From Sodiomyces alkalinus F11 (taxonomy: Eukaryota > Ascomycota > Sordariomycetes > Glomerellales > Plectosphaerellaceae), in contig NW_021167079.1 of the NCBI RefSeq assembly GCF_003711515.1, positions 2,946,868 through 3,010,867 on the forward strand: DNA of 64,000 nucleotides, in the 5' to 3' direction. Positions 44,601 through 55,058 of the stretch are shown in pieces. The notes below the pieces were generated by a model. That model made no database searches. It was not told where the DNA came from and saw nothing but the letters and a program-made list of their open reading frames with translations. The translations under genes were made by a program, and so were the position numbers. Every line of letters begins with the position of its first letter. Positions within the stretch are counted from its first letter, which is position 1.

Positions 44601-46455
44601 ACTATCCTTTTTACCTTACTAATAGCGTAAGCTTCGCAGTCCACCACTAAAGGTGCCGCTCTTCCTTTAAAGCCACGATGCCTTCTACGCACCCTTTTAA
44701 CAGCTATGCCAGTGCTTAAGAGTTAGTATGCCCTAGCCTCTTATACTATAAACGGGCGTCGGCCACGCTTATAGGCTTTAGTTCCCTTAAGCTATTGAAA
44801 TAGCTCTACGGCTATAAGCATTATAGCGTGCCCTTAGTCAGTTTAAGGGTATATTAGCCGTTGACGTTAATTAACGGCAGGTAGGTACGTCGGTCTATTA
44901 CTAAGATATATCTGCCGGTCATAAAAACAGCGTTCTAATCCTTTTATAACCTACGCATTACTAGCAGCATTATAGGGTATCCATCTATAAACGCCACGTT
45001 CTTTAGCATAAGAGTATAAGGACGTCCTTTTATATCTTTAACCTAAAAACACAGGGTACCGTACCCCTTTACTAGATTAGAGGTGCCGCCACCTATCTAA
45101 AATCTACTAATAGTGGTAGCAGGCTAGAAGTCCTCGAGCAGGTGGCGTTAATTAGTTATATACCTTAGGGACCCCGAATCGATTAATAACTAATTAAACA
45201 GGTCGTTACTAACCACCTATTTAGTCTATAAGAGCGAGAAAATCAACAGCGAGGTCGACGATACCACCTCTTTTCCCACGAAATTAAAGGCAAAATATAT
45301 ATCGTAAAAGCTATTATCAGAACCCTCTTCCCTATTATTAACGAAATTAGATACTTCCTTAGACTAATCTTTCTCTAGTAACTTAGCTTTAGACTCTTTT
45401 ACCTTATTTTTAGCCTTATCGATATCCGTTTTAATATACTCCCTGAACTTCTTTTGCTTAGAAGCACTCTAGCTCTTAATAACGCGGTCGTAGCGTTCTA
45501 CTACCTCCTTTATAGGCGTAAAGCCCTTTTAGCGGTGCGTCGGATTAACGTTCGGGCAGCCACTCCACGGGTAGTAATAGCGTTTAGCTCTTCCTATCTT
45601 AACGTAATCGTAGATAAATTCCCTTACCGAAGAATCCTCTTTTCTCTATTATTACTAACCTTTCTAATTAATAGGCTACTATCTACTATCTTTATCCTTT
45701 CCTAGGAACGTCGTCGTATAAAACGATAACGCTATAGGCTTCTTATTAAGCCTATAGGGATACCTATAGTGTAACTAAACCGTATATTCGTTTATAACCT
45801 TTTCGATAGTAGGTTTATCTTCCTTATCTTCCCTTAAAATCTCTATAAAACACGCCTCTAACTACTCTAAAGCTATAGTACCGATAGCCCTAAAAAACGC
45901 GTCGAGTTAATCCTCTATGGTATTAGAAGATCTAATGCTATAGGTCTTCGAATCTCGGCATAGCGATATAAAGTCCTGAAGCTAACGCTTATAGGGTATC
46001 CTCCGTATATTTTATATATATTCTTCCTATCTCTTCTTAACTAGGGACTTCTAGGCAGCGTTAGTAGGTTTAAGATAGTTCTTTAAGACGATCAGAATAT
46101 CTTTAACCTCCTTCTTCCGCGCGTACTAATCTTTAAGGTTAGGATTAACTATCTTTGCGATATAGTCATAAAGAGCAGCTAGACCACGTTACTATTACTA
46201 ATATTTATTCTCTTTTACGTTCTATAGCTTAAACTTACGATCCTAGGCATTATCTTTATCACCTTCTTCTAGCTCTGGAGGTTCCGAGGATTCGAGCTTA
46301 TAAGGACGTTTAGATTTCTTAAGGTCTGGATTAACAAGGTCAGAGACCTGGTTAGCGTAGGCTATCTGCATAATAGCCTCGATCCAATAACGCCACTCTT
46401 TTAGTAAGGTAAGGATCGTATAGCCTATCGTAGGTAACACCGCAGTTAAGGCCAT
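41656..46455 (-). pseudogene. gag-pol relics of the copia element
   Basis: Minus-strand fragments can be read in shifting frames. The gag N-terminus is at 46455-46243 (WRYWIEAIMQIAYANQV). A nucleocapsid-like CPNVNPTHR is near 45525-45560. The protease LIDSGS active-site motif is at about 45150-45190. The pre-integrase RLGHTNS is near 44720-44750. Integrase core VIRLDGERAL and then SAPYIAV-stop-NANAE is at about 44165-44380. Reverse transcriptase DLGPLKWFLGIRVVRD is at about 42241-42294. RNase H TSSTKAELIVLSATTRQY is at about 41656-41748. Most interrupting stops are TAG or TAA where Gln or Trp is expected, as RIP produces. No functional protein can be made. Confidence 0.9.
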
Positions 46456-46708
46456 CGTCTAACTAACTAGGACTACAGGGAAATAAACTATCGAAACCGA
46501 CTATAACAGACCGATTAAATAAGGAGCGATAGAACGATATAGGACTTAAGCGAGTTAAGCGATTTGAATAAGAGGGAATAACGGAATAACAGTTAAAATA
46601 AAGTAGGCAGACGTAGCTAATAATACTAAGCTAACCGCTATAGACTTAAGGCTATTTTAACTACCTTAAAGCTATAGGATCTATCGGAATAGCTTCGTTT
46701 ATTAGAAC

Positions 46709-46722
46709 GCCGGGCTTATAAC
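46709..46722 (-). other. Primer-binding site, half-tRNA-iMet type
   Basis: Directly inside the 5' LTR the plus strand reads gccgggcttataac. The initiator-Met tRNA anticodon arm contains GGGCUCAUAAC; the two differ by one C-to-T change in a CpA context, as RIP would make. Copia-class elements in flies and fungi are known to prime from a half-molecule of tRNA-iMet cut in the anticodon loop. Confidence 0.6.
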
Positions 46723-46915
46723 TATCAGCATATAAATAAGGTACGTAAAAGATATATATGTGTATTAAAAAAGAGTAAAAGATACTCTGCGGAAATATCT
46801 AACTATAAAGTAAAAGGAGGGGAAATTGATGTGGATACATCGGTCGGAAGTACCCTATCCGTCTACAGAAATGGCGCAAGTCACGCCCCGATAAGGTGGC
46901 TGTAGGCATCTGACA
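46723..46915 (-). repeat. 5' LTR (right copy)
   Basis: 193 bp, from tatcagcata to atctgaca on the plus strand, matching the left copy except for about 16 sites. It carries mostly C-to-T changes on the plus strand, the opposite strand bias to the left copy. Confidence 0.93.
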
Positions 46916-47100
46916 GCGGACTTACCTCTGCAAAGAGCCGGGACGGGGTAAAGGTCATACGTCACCAACACAAACCCCTGGGTGTTCTAGATGATCATCG
47001 CGACCCCCAGGCCTGACGATGTCGCCCCTGTGTCGCTCAGACTCAACTCCGAGAACATGAACACTTTCATTCACACTTTTTTCTCCGTCATCCCATCGAT

Positions 47101-49384
47101 ATGAGGCTGGCCTTTGTGTTCGGCCAGTTCTGTCCCCGACCCGGCGTCCGCCCTTCCATACCGATCTCGTCTCTTCACAGGGCGTTTGTCTCCCAGCCAA
47201 ACGCAGGACGCTGGTGGTCGACTTCACGCAATATAGCTGGCCGGAATTCCACATGGCGGGCATACCGCTCTTCGCGGCGAATACACTTGCGAGCCGGGGG
47301 CGCAGCTGCTTTGGGCACCGCGGCCTTCTTCGAACTTGCCCAGGCGGATAATGGGGGAACAGACAAGACTGGCGAGCGTCGCATGCTCGAGGCGAGCAGG
47401 GCCGAGATGCACAAGACGATTAGGCACGATGATGGGGTTCTCTCGAAGCTGTGGCACGGTCTTGTTATCGTGGTAGATCGCTACATCGTCGAGCCTTTCT
47501 GCACCGCCCTGCGATTTCTACACCTCGTCGGCATCTTCGTGCCTGTCATTGTCGCCGTCCCAGCTATCTGGTTTGGCCCTCGACAGCCCGATCGAGATAA
47601 CGAGAGGAGTGGGACCTTGTGGTGGTATGGCTTCTTGGTCCAGGCGATGGAATGGGCTGGGCCGGCATTCATCAAGGTGCGCAAGACCCGTTCTCAATCC
47701 TCTTTTTCTCCCCCCTTCTCTTCCGTGGCTCGACCTTCCCTTCGCCAAAGACACTGACAAGCAAGCAGCTAGGACAATGGGCGGCGTCGCGATCCGACAT
47801 CTTCCCGAACGAAATGTGCGACATCATGTCCAAACTCCACTCCAACGCCCCCGCGCACTCGATGCATGATACGCGACGGACCATATCCGAAGCCTTCCAT
47901 GGCCGGAGCCTGGAAGAAGTCTTCCAAGAGTTTGACGAGACGCCCCTCGGCGTCGGCGCCATTGCACAGGTGTACAAGGCCAAGCTAAAACCACAGCTTG
48001 CCGCTGCAAGCGATGCCGAGCTGAGCCGGGAGGAAGAACCAATTCCACTTCGACGCAAAGTTGCCCGCAATGTCGGAACGGCATTGAAGAGCACCCCGAA
48101 GCACATCCCTTCATCGTACGTCGCGGTCAAGGTGTTACACCCGCGCGTGGACCGAATCGTCCGACGAGACCTCCGCATCATGCACTTCTTCGCGTCGGTC
48201 ATCAACGCCATCCCTACCATGGAGTGGCTTTCGCTGCCCGACGAGGTAGCCCAGTTCGGCGAGATGATGAAGCTGCAACTCGACTTGCGTATCGAGGCGG
48301 CGAACCTCGCCACCTTCCGCAGGAACTTCCGCGGCCGCAGCACGGCCTGGTTCCCCTATCCCTATACCGACTTCACCACCCGGAACGTGTTGGTCGAAGA
48401 GTACGCGCAGGGCATCCCGCTGTCCGATTTTATGGAGAACGGCGGCGGCGTCTTCCAGCACGACATTGCGCAGGAAGGGCTGGATGCCTTCCTGCGGATG
48501 CTTCTCATGGACAACTTTGTCCACGCCGACCTGCACCCGGGCAACATCATGGTGCGGTTCTACCAGGCCGAGCAGCCCAGCCTCAGCATCCGGTCCTCGC
48601 CGTGGCACCAGGGGGAAGGCATCCACACCGGGGATTACCCTGGCCAGGATGGCCAAGACGTCACGGAACACGTTCTCGCGCGCCTGCGGCCTTACCGGCA
48701 TCGCAAGGACCCGGACGCCTGGAAGGCGGAGCTCGCCAAGATCGACGCCGAGGGGTACCGTCCCCAGCTCGTCTTCATCGACACGGGTCTCGTGACGGAG
48801 CTGAACGCCTCGAACCGCACCAACTTCCTCGACCTCTTCCGCGCGGTGGCCGAGTTTGACGGCTACAAGGCCGGCATCCTCATGTGCGAGCGGTCGCGCC
48901 AGCCCGAGTCGGTGATCGACAAGGAAGTGTTTGCGCTCAAAATGCAGCACCTCGTCCTCGGGGTCAAGAGCCGCACGCTGGCGCTCGGGAACATCCGCAT
49001 CGGCGACATCCTGCAGCGCGTGCTGGGCATGGTGCGCGGGCACCATGTCCGTATGGAGGGCGATTTTGTCAACGTGGTCATCAGCATCCTGCTCCTTGAG
49101 GGGATCGGCCGGACCCTCGACCCGGGGATGGATCTCCTCAGCAGTTCGCTACCCATCCTGCGTCAGCTCAGTGCCCAGTCCGGTGCCCAGATGGCGAAGC
49201 AGGGCGACTTTTCCATGTTATACGTCTGGATGGGGCTGGAGACGAGGAGGTTCCTCCAAGCGAGCATTGAAGATGTAAGTGTTACTCCTTCGATGAACAC
49301 CCCCACGGAAAGAAACACCCATGCTAATAAGATGAACAGGTTGAGCGATGCGTCAAGTACGATCTCCTTTCTCCTAATGTATGA
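47101..49384 (+). CDS. ABC1/ADCK (UbiB) family protein, ADCK2/Cqd1-like
   Basis: Three exons, 47101-47676, 47769-49274, 49340-49384, give 708 residues. The 15-codon last exon (VERCVKYDLLSPNV) is joined through GTAAGT..AACAG. The N-terminus is rich in Arg/Ser with few acids and looks like a mitochondrial presequence. A hydrophobic helix (LVGIFVPVIVAVPAIWF) lies near 140-157. ABC1 motifs: KLGQ at 192-195 (the KxGQ motif spans the first splice junction), PLGVGAIAQVYKAKL at 251-265, VAVKVLHP with its Lys at 313, VHADLHPGN at 443-451 and FIDTG at 528-532. This is an atypical kinase-like fold with ATPase activity in the family, tied to coenzyme Q metabolism or distribution in mitochondria. The long insert between HPGN and FIDTG fits the ADCK2-like branch (yeast Cqd1); that sub-assignment is tentative. 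Confidence 0.9.
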
Positions 49385-49682
49385 ATACCACGATAGAGAA
49401 GATGTAATTGTAGATAGATAGCATGAGGCTTGTTATTCGGGGGCAAACGGGTGTCCATCCTTCCGCTCACGCCCTGTTGAAATGGAGAAGTGCCTGGTGG
49501 GTCTTGGTTTGCGTGGCACCTCAGTCAAATAATTGCTCGATATATTTCTTTTCCTCTCACTGCCTTTGACACAAACCCTGAATTTAACCTGCCTCTTATT
49601 GCGACTGAATCCTGGCAGTTGACGTACCCCACGTGGGAGCTAGCCACATAGGGCACTTTAAACCAACACGAAACAAGAACAA

Positions 49683-49754
49683 GGGCGTATAGCTCAGGGG
49701 TAGAGCGCCCGCTTCGCATGCGGGAGGCCTTGGGTTCAATTCCCAATTCGTCCA
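49683..49754 (+). tRNA. tRNA-Ala (CGC)
   Basis: The 72-nt cloverleaf has acceptor arm GGGCGTA with TTCGTCC, including the G3-U70 pair that marks alanine tRNA. The D arm contains AGCTCAGGGGTAGAGC. Anticodon stem CCCGC/GCGGG encloses loop TTCGCAT, anticodon CGC. The T arm has GGTTCAATTCC. A T-rich run follows within about 15 nt, as expected for Pol III termination. Confidence 0.95.
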
Positions 49755-49980
49755 GTTCTCTTTTGCTTTTTTTGGCCTTTTTTCTGTTACACCCTTGTCT
49801 CTTCTTCACACCTCTCTCTCCATCAGATTGCTCGAGGTGACGAGCAGGGAAATCAAATTTTGGCCACAGGAATTCATATACTCTAGTCGTTACACTATAT
49901 TTAGAAAGGGAAGAAAAGTCACAGGGACGTATTATTGCTGTAAGTATGTACGTATACGTGTTATGTACGTCAAAAACCAC

Positions 49981-51813
49981 CTACACCCCCCTCGCCGCCC
50001 TCGATTTATTGTCCCGATGGCGTTTCTCCTTGGTCGCCGTCTTCCGCCGCTGCATCCAAGACCGGTTAAGATCCCGGCGATTGTCCCAAAACCACTTCTG
50101 AAAGTCACCGCCCGGCCCCGGTCCGGCCGATCCCTCTCCCTCACCTACGTCCGCATCCGCCATGGTCTCGTCTCCGCGATGCAGCACATCGTCGTATCGC
50201 TCGTCGTCCTCTTCTTCCCCATTTGAGGCCCAGAAATTCCTCACCCGCGAAGGGTGGGCAGTGTCAGGCGTAGGCGCAGCGCTCCTAACATTGCGCCATT
50301 CGAATTCCCTCTGCGTGTAGGGGGTCATGGGGATCTGGCCTCCTCTTTCGCCCTGTCCGCCGTCGGCATCTTCCAAATCGTCTTCGATGTCGCCGCCGCC
50401 GAAGAAGCTGAACGGCTCGGGGGTGGTGGCTGCATCGTTGGATGCCCTGGTGCCGCCATCGCCCGTGTTTTTGCGCTTGTACAGTGCTTCGAGGGGGTGG
50501 ACTTCAACAGGCGGAACCTTGATGGTGAGGTTGACTTTTTCGTTGGGGCGAGAGGGGGTGATTTTCCCGGATTCGGGCGCTGAGTCTTTCGCCGCGCGCG
50601 CTTCATCTTCCTCTTCGTCGTCGGTATCTTCGTCTTCTGAGGAGGTGCCACTGCTGCTCGTCGTATCATCGTCTATTGGCTGTGACTGTCTCTGGTTGAG
50701 GGCCGACGTTGTGGGCTTCGACGTCTTCGCTGTCTGCGACATCTTCGTCGTCTCTTCATCTTCGTCGGCGTCCGATTCATCCTCTTGTTGTGCGGTGAGC
50801 AAGGCCTTATCAGCTTTGCTCTTCACAGCCTTGGGCGCCGGTTCGTCTTCCTCTGACGAAGTGTCGCTGCTGCTCGATGTATCGTCACCAACTGCTGGGT
50901 TCGGCGAGGCATTCTTCCGAGGCTTCTCTTCCTCTTTCCCTCGCGTCTTCACGGCCTCGACGACGTTGCCTTCAGCATCTACCCAGCCCTTGCCCTCCAC
51001 GAATTCGGTCGCCTCCACGCTCGTCGTAGAAGGTTGGGTCGTCTTGAGGAACGTGGGAAACCTGGTCGTGTTGGCAAACTCGTGGAGGATTGTTTCTCGT
51101 GACCGTGACTTGCTCTTCTTGCGCTCCTTGCGATCGGGACTCTCCTCGGGCTCCGCCGCGGTGGCGGTGGGATGCGGAAGCTTCGTTTTCAGCAAACACT
51201 CCTCCTTCTCCGTGTACTTCGATCTCTGGTCTCGCTTCTTCTTTTTCTTGTCTTTCTTGTCCTTCTCCTTTGTATGTTGATCCTTGTCCTTGTCCTTGTC
51301 CTTGTCCTTAAGCTTCCTGCTCCGCTTCTCTTTAATCTTGTCCTCGTCCGAAACGGTCCATCCTCGCTTGACTTTCCGGCCTTCGATTTGGACGCCTGGC
51401 ACGACATTGTGGTCGATCTTCCTCTTTTTGGAGCCCTCCACTGAGTCGTTCTTTGACTTCTTCTTGCGCTTCTTGCCTGAATTCTCTTCGACCTCGACTT
51501 CAGGCTCAGCCGTAGGCTGCGGACGGGCCTTCTCGATGCGCATCTTGACTCCCTTCAAGACGGAACCGTTGAGCTTCTTTCTCAGCTTGTCAGCTTCTAC
51601 TGCGGGGAGTTCGATGTAGCCGTAGCGCTTCTCCGGGAAAGTCTCAATCGTGTGGTAGGAGATACCGCGGGCTTCGGGGAGGACCTTCGCCGGGACGACG
51701 ACGGGGAGAAGTTCCGAGTCGAAAGGCGTGATGTGCAGGCGGGTAAAGTCGCTGTTTTCAGAAGCGGCGAGTCGCTGTGATCCCCACTCGCCTTCCGAAG
51801 CAGGCTTGGGCAT
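49981..51813 (-). CDS. Nop8-like nucleolar RRM protein
   Basis: A single exon of 610 residues from ATG 51813 (MPKPASEGEWGS). The frame extends a little further upstream but without a better ATG. An N-terminal RRM-like fold (about 23-95) shows RLHITPFDSELLPVVV, then KRYGYIELPAVEADKLRKKL. The middle is very Lys/Asp/Glu/Ser-rich, with KDKDKDKDKD-type repeats and acidic Ser tracts, typical of nucleolar proteins. The C-terminal part carries PLEALYKRK, FSFFGGG, REFEWRNVRSAAPTPDTAHP and a final WFWDNRRDLNRSWMQRR with a basic tail (KEKRHRDNKSR). This order matches fungal Nop8/NOL8 proteins, which act in 60S ribosomal subunit assembly in the nucleolus. Recognition rests on layout and the C-terminal Trp-rich motif. 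Confidence 0.8.
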   Translation of the reverse strand: MPKPASEGEWGSQRLAASENSDFTRLHITPFDSELLPVVVPAKVLPEARGISYHTIETFPEKRYGYIELPAVEADKLRKKLNGSVLKGVKMRIEKARPQPTAEPEVEVEENSGKKRKKKSKNDSVEGSKKRKIDHNVVPGVQIEGRKVKRGWTVSDEDKIKEKRSRKLKDKDKDKDKDQHTKEKDKKDKKKKKRDQRSKYTEKEECLLKTKLPHPTATAAEPEESPDRKERKKSKSRSRETILHEFANTTRFPTFLKTTQPSTTSVEATEFVEGKGWVDAEGNVVEAVKTRGKEEEKPRKNASPNPAVGDDTSSSSDTSSEEDEPAPKAVKSKADKALLTAQQEDESDADEDEETTKMSQTAKTSKPTTSALNQRQSQPIDDDTTSSSGTSSEDEDTDDEEEDEARAAKDSAPESGKITPSRPNEKVNLTIKVPPVEVHPLEALYKRKNTGDGGTRASNDAATTPEPFSFFGGGDIEDDLEDADGGQGERGGQIPMTPYTQREFEWRNVRSAAPTPDTAHPSRVRNFWASNGEEEDDERYDDVLHRGDETMADADVGEGEGSAGPGPGGDFQKWFWDNRRDLNRSWMQRRKTATKEKRHRDNKSRAARGV

Positions 51814-52664
51814 CGTGAGCACAAGAAGAGAAAGGACGATCAGTCAGTCTCGTGGGAGGGGCAGACAAATGCTTTAAGCGCCCGCTGAATACAGCGTGAA
51901 GGTTAAAAAAAAAAAAGAAAAAAAAAAAAGGTACGAGACCCTCAGGCAAAATAGATACGGATACGGAGTACCCACCACGATACACTTTCATTGGCTCTTC
52001 GGGGAAACGATATCCCGGCAGCCAAGTCCTCACCCCACAGAACTGTTCTTGAACGATGTGAGCTCCTTAGTTTTTAGCTCATGATTGAAATCATTCCCTT
52101 CCGCGGATGTGCCAGCTCTCATTCTTAATCAAACAAGAGTTTAGGCAACCGCTATCTGGCTGCGGTTGGATCCCAGTCGACAATGCGCCTTCCTTTAGAT
52201 TCGGACATTTTTCTCTGTACACACGGCTCCATGGCTGCTCTCTCTTCCTGACTCAACATTGCTGTAGAAGAGTGGCCGGGAGATAAGCAGCACTGCCTGT
52301 TCCAGAATTAAAGCTGCCGTGACGGCGGAGCGAGGAATGGGGTTGACACTCGGCTTTGAAATATTACTGCGGGCTGCCCATCATAAACGGCCCTTCACAT
52401 CACAAGTGACAACCGTTCAGTTCACCCTCATCTCCAAATTTGTCTCACCAAATAAATGATTACATGCGTTTCTGGATGTCAAAAGATGTCACGCAAGACA
52501 CCCGTAACAGTTTCTATCCAGGCACTCTGACGAGTCCACCCGGGCCCTTTATGAGTCGTCATCTTTCTGTGAGACGCTGAAATTCATCATGGGCTGGTGA
52601 GTCTAGGTGGGGAAGGGGCCTAGCCTCATGTGCTTATTGTTCCTCTCACACAAACAATAAATGG
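51814..52664. other. Intergenic with tRNA upstream flank
   Basis: No gene supported. Two A-rich homopolymer-like runs lie at 51905-51930. Confidence 0.5.
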
Positions 52665-52768
52665 GGCCGGCTGGCTCAATCGGTAGAGCGTCTGACTACG
52701 AATCGTGGTTTCGAATGAGTCATGAATAGTCCATCAGGAGGCTGCAGGTTCGAGTCCTGCGTCGGTCA
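52665..52768 (+). tRNA. tRNA-Arg (ACG) with intron
   Basis: The mature parts form a 73-nt cloverleaf: acceptor GGCCGGC with GTCGGTC and discriminator A, D arm GGCTCAATCGGTAGAGC, and T arm GGTTCGAGTCC. Anticodon stem TCTGA/TCAGG encloses loop CTACGAA, anticodon ACG. A 31-nt intron interrupts the loop one base 3' to the anticodon, the standard eukaryotic position. Poly-T follows within a few bases (52770-52780). Confidence 0.93.
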
Positions 52769-53193
52769 TTCTTTTTTTTGTTTATTTCTCTCTCCATTTT
52801 GCAAGGTTAATGTATCTTTTGTCTCTTTTTTTCTTTTTCTTCTTTTTTTTTGGTCTCTCTTCTCCCCCTTGCGTTTTATTTGCTCTACCTTCTGCCCCAT
52901 CTCCCTTTCTTCCCTACTACATCCGTGAACTCGACAGATATGGCAACGCGTTGCCATGTCTTCGTACATCTTCGTACACAATCTCGAGAGATCTACTAAC
53001 CCTTTAAATACCGGCCATGCCGTCGTCTCACAGCGAACCAGCCATTTGGTTTCATTACTAACTCTGGGGTTCTACCGAGCCTCCTTCTTCCTGATGATCG
53101 ATCGCTATAATTATCACACGTCTCTCGTTACCACGTTGATACGGGAGAGAGAAAGACATCACAGTGTCGCGCCACTTCATCCTCTCACTTTCC
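52769..53193. other. Intergenic, tRNA 3' flank
   Basis: T-rich terminator region, then the 3' flank of the aldo-keto reductase gene. No gene seen. Confidence 0.5.
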
Positions 53194-54342
53194 CTACACG
53201 CTCGTCTCTCTCCGAGCCCCCGGGAAGACAAGCGTCGACGTCAGTCTCAGCCGGACCGACTGACCAGTGACGTTGGGATCCTCGCCGAGGAAATTGCTCG
53301 GGAAGCCCGAATCGAACGGCCTCACGCTCTCCAGGAACGCGATCTGCTCGTCCGAGAGCCGGAGGCTCAAGGCCGCAATGTTGTCCTTCAGGTGCTCGAC
53401 CTTCCTGCCGCCCACGATGGGGACGACATGCCCAGCCTTGTGACGGACGTACGCCAGCGCCACGCCCGTGACGCTCTTGGTGCCCAACTCGGCCGCCACC
53501 TTGGCGAGCGCCTCGCTCATGCGCACTTCTTCCTCTGTCTGGTCCCCGTCGCCGATGAGAGCGCGTAGGCCCTCCCCGCGGGCCTTGCGCTCCTCGACGG
53601 CCTCGCGCGACTGGAACTTCCCGCCGCCCAGCACGTCCCACGGCATCAGAGCCAGCCCGAACGAGCGCGCCATGGGCAGGATCTCCCTCTCGAAATCGCG
53701 GTGCATGATGCTCCACCTGCCCTGGTACACGCTGAAGGGCGTCTTCCCGTGGGCGTTGGCGTACGTGTTCGCCGCCGAGACGACCCAGGCCGGCGCGTCG
53801 GAGGCGCCCAGGTAGAGGACCTTGCCCTGCTGCACGAGCATGTGGAGCGCGTCCATCATCTCCTTGATCGACGTGGTGTAGTCCCAGTAGTGCACGAAGA
53901 GGATGTCGATGTAGTCGGTCTGCAGCTTCTTCAGGCTGGCGCGCACGCTGGTGTGCAGGCTGCGCCGGTGGTTGCCGCTCGCGTTGGCCGCCTGCGTGCC
54001 CTGGCCCACCTCGTGCGACCGGTAGTCCGACGTGTACTTGGTGGCGATGACGAGCCGGTCGCGGTTCCCGCGCGCGGCCGACCACTCCCCTATCCAGGTC
54101 TCCGACTCCTCGTTCTGGTAGTTGTTGGACGTGTCGATGAGGTTACCGCCTGCGGCGACGAAGGTGTCGAGCAGCTCGAACGAGGCCTCCTTCGTCATGC
54201 TTCCCATGGCCGAGGACCAGGCTTGCCCGACGGACATGGCGCCTAGGGCGAGCGGGGAAACCCGGATCCCCGCCGTCGATGAGAGGACGCGGAGCCGTCC
54301 AAGCTCCGTGGGGGGTGGCGGTGCGACTTTGAAGAGGGGCAT
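53194..54342 (-). CDS. Aldo-keto reductase, aryl-alcohol dehydrogenase / norsolorinic acid reductase type
   Basis: A single exon of 382 residues. The AKR (TIM barrel) catalytic tetrad is present: Asp70 in NLIDTSNNY, Tyr75, Lys102 in VIATKYT, His151 in ILFVHYWD. Other family blocks are [69 protein letters not shown] and [25 protein letters not shown]-dependent reduction of an aldehyde or ketone is expected; the natural substrate is unknown. The final about 25 residues, after NVTGQS, are unlike the rest, and a GTCAGT donor-like site lies there, so a missed terminal intron is possible. No biosynthetic cluster surrounds it, so a secondary-metabolite role is not supported. Confidence 0.9.
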   Translation of the reverse strand: MPLFKVAPPPPTELGRLRVLSSTAGIRVSPLALGAMSVGQAWSSAMGSMTKEASFELLDTFVAAGGNLIDTSNNYQNEESETWIGEWSAARGNRDRLVIATKYTSDYRSHEVGQGTQAANASGNHRRSLHTSVRASLKKLQTDYIDILFVHYWDYTTSIKEMMDALHMLVQQGKVLYLGASDAPAWVVSAANTYANAHGKTPFSVYQGRWSIMHRDFEREILPMARSFGLALMPWDVLGGGKFQSREAVEERKARGEGLRALIGDGDQTEEEVRMSEALAKVAAELGTKSVTGVALAYVRHKAGHVVPIVGGRKVEHLKDNIAALSLRLSDEQIAFLESVRPFDSGFPSNFLGEDPNVTGQSVRLRLTSTLVFPGARRETSV

Positions 54343-55058
54343 GTTTGACGGTAATGGTATTGCTTAATTGCTATATGAGATGATATGACGAAGAACAGAC
54401 TGAACCACCAGGCATCACGGTTTTCTTTATATCCTAGGGATTCCGACGCCGGAGTTAGGCCCTAAAGGACATAGGACGTAGGATATAAGAGAGGGAGGGG
54501 ATTCCCAATTCAAGTACTATCCATGTGCTGACGCGGCACGGAGGGGGGGCCGTTGGGGGAATGCTGCATCTATGCCCAGCCGGCACCAGCTGCAGTGCTC
54601 CGGATGTCGTCATCCGGTCCACCACCATCATCTCCGATATGGATACGGAAAAAGGACCGGAGTAGCGGAGATATGCCCAAGTTGGATGATCATCCCACGA
54701 CCTCCCCTCTCCGTCTCTCCCTCTTCCTCCAACCAACTGCCGAAGGAGAAGCCAGACCTCCACAGCGGTGCATCGGCTCAGACTGTTGCAACAGTATATC
54801 CGTGGGATGAGCCAATCTCTTTCATAGCAGGTCTGGTTTGAATCTTAGTAACGGCTCATGTGCGCATTGAGAAAGTCACCCTCAACTGCTACTGCTCGTC
54901 TTACACAGCGAATTAAACGCGTCAATGGACTTCTTTTTATGGTATCACCCATGTTCTTTCTACCTTAGGTAGTCACTGAGGTAACCTGAAAGTACATATC
55001 AGGATATTATGAATGTATTTGTTTTATTCAATTGGTTCCAGTACCCCAGGATTATAAG
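54343..55058. other. Intergenic
   Basis: No supported gene; short frames at 54455-54841 on both strands lack motifs. Confidence 0.5.

Larger units (their letters stand above)
40936..46915 (-). mobile_element. Ty1/copia LTR retrotransposon, RIP-inactivated
   Basis: The 5980-bp element is bounded by two 193-bp direct repeats and a 5-bp target duplication, gcgga, at 40931-40935 and 46916-46920. In element orientation (minus) the LTR begins TGTCAG or TGTTAG and ends CTGATA. The original ends were probably TGTCAG..CTGACA, since CTGACA to CTGATA is a CpA-to-TpA change. Relic order on the minus strand is gag, protease, integrase, reverse transcriptase, RNase H, which is the Ty1/copia order. The LTRs differ at about 16 sites, 15 of them transitions, and the coding frames are full of TAG/TAA stops. 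The element is therefore dead. It lies about 180 bp upstream of the ATG of the ABC1-family gene. Confidence 0.95.

Noticed and set aside
53177..54085. 302-codon Arg/Gly/Pro-rich minus-strand frame
   Set aside because: It is an alternate frame of the aldo-keto reductase gene, long only because of GC-rich codons.
53194..54342. Secondary-metabolite cluster around the norsolorinic-reductase-like gene
   Set aside because: No polyketide synthase, NRPS, P450 or cluster regulator is present nearby; the neighbours are housekeeping genes and tRNAs.
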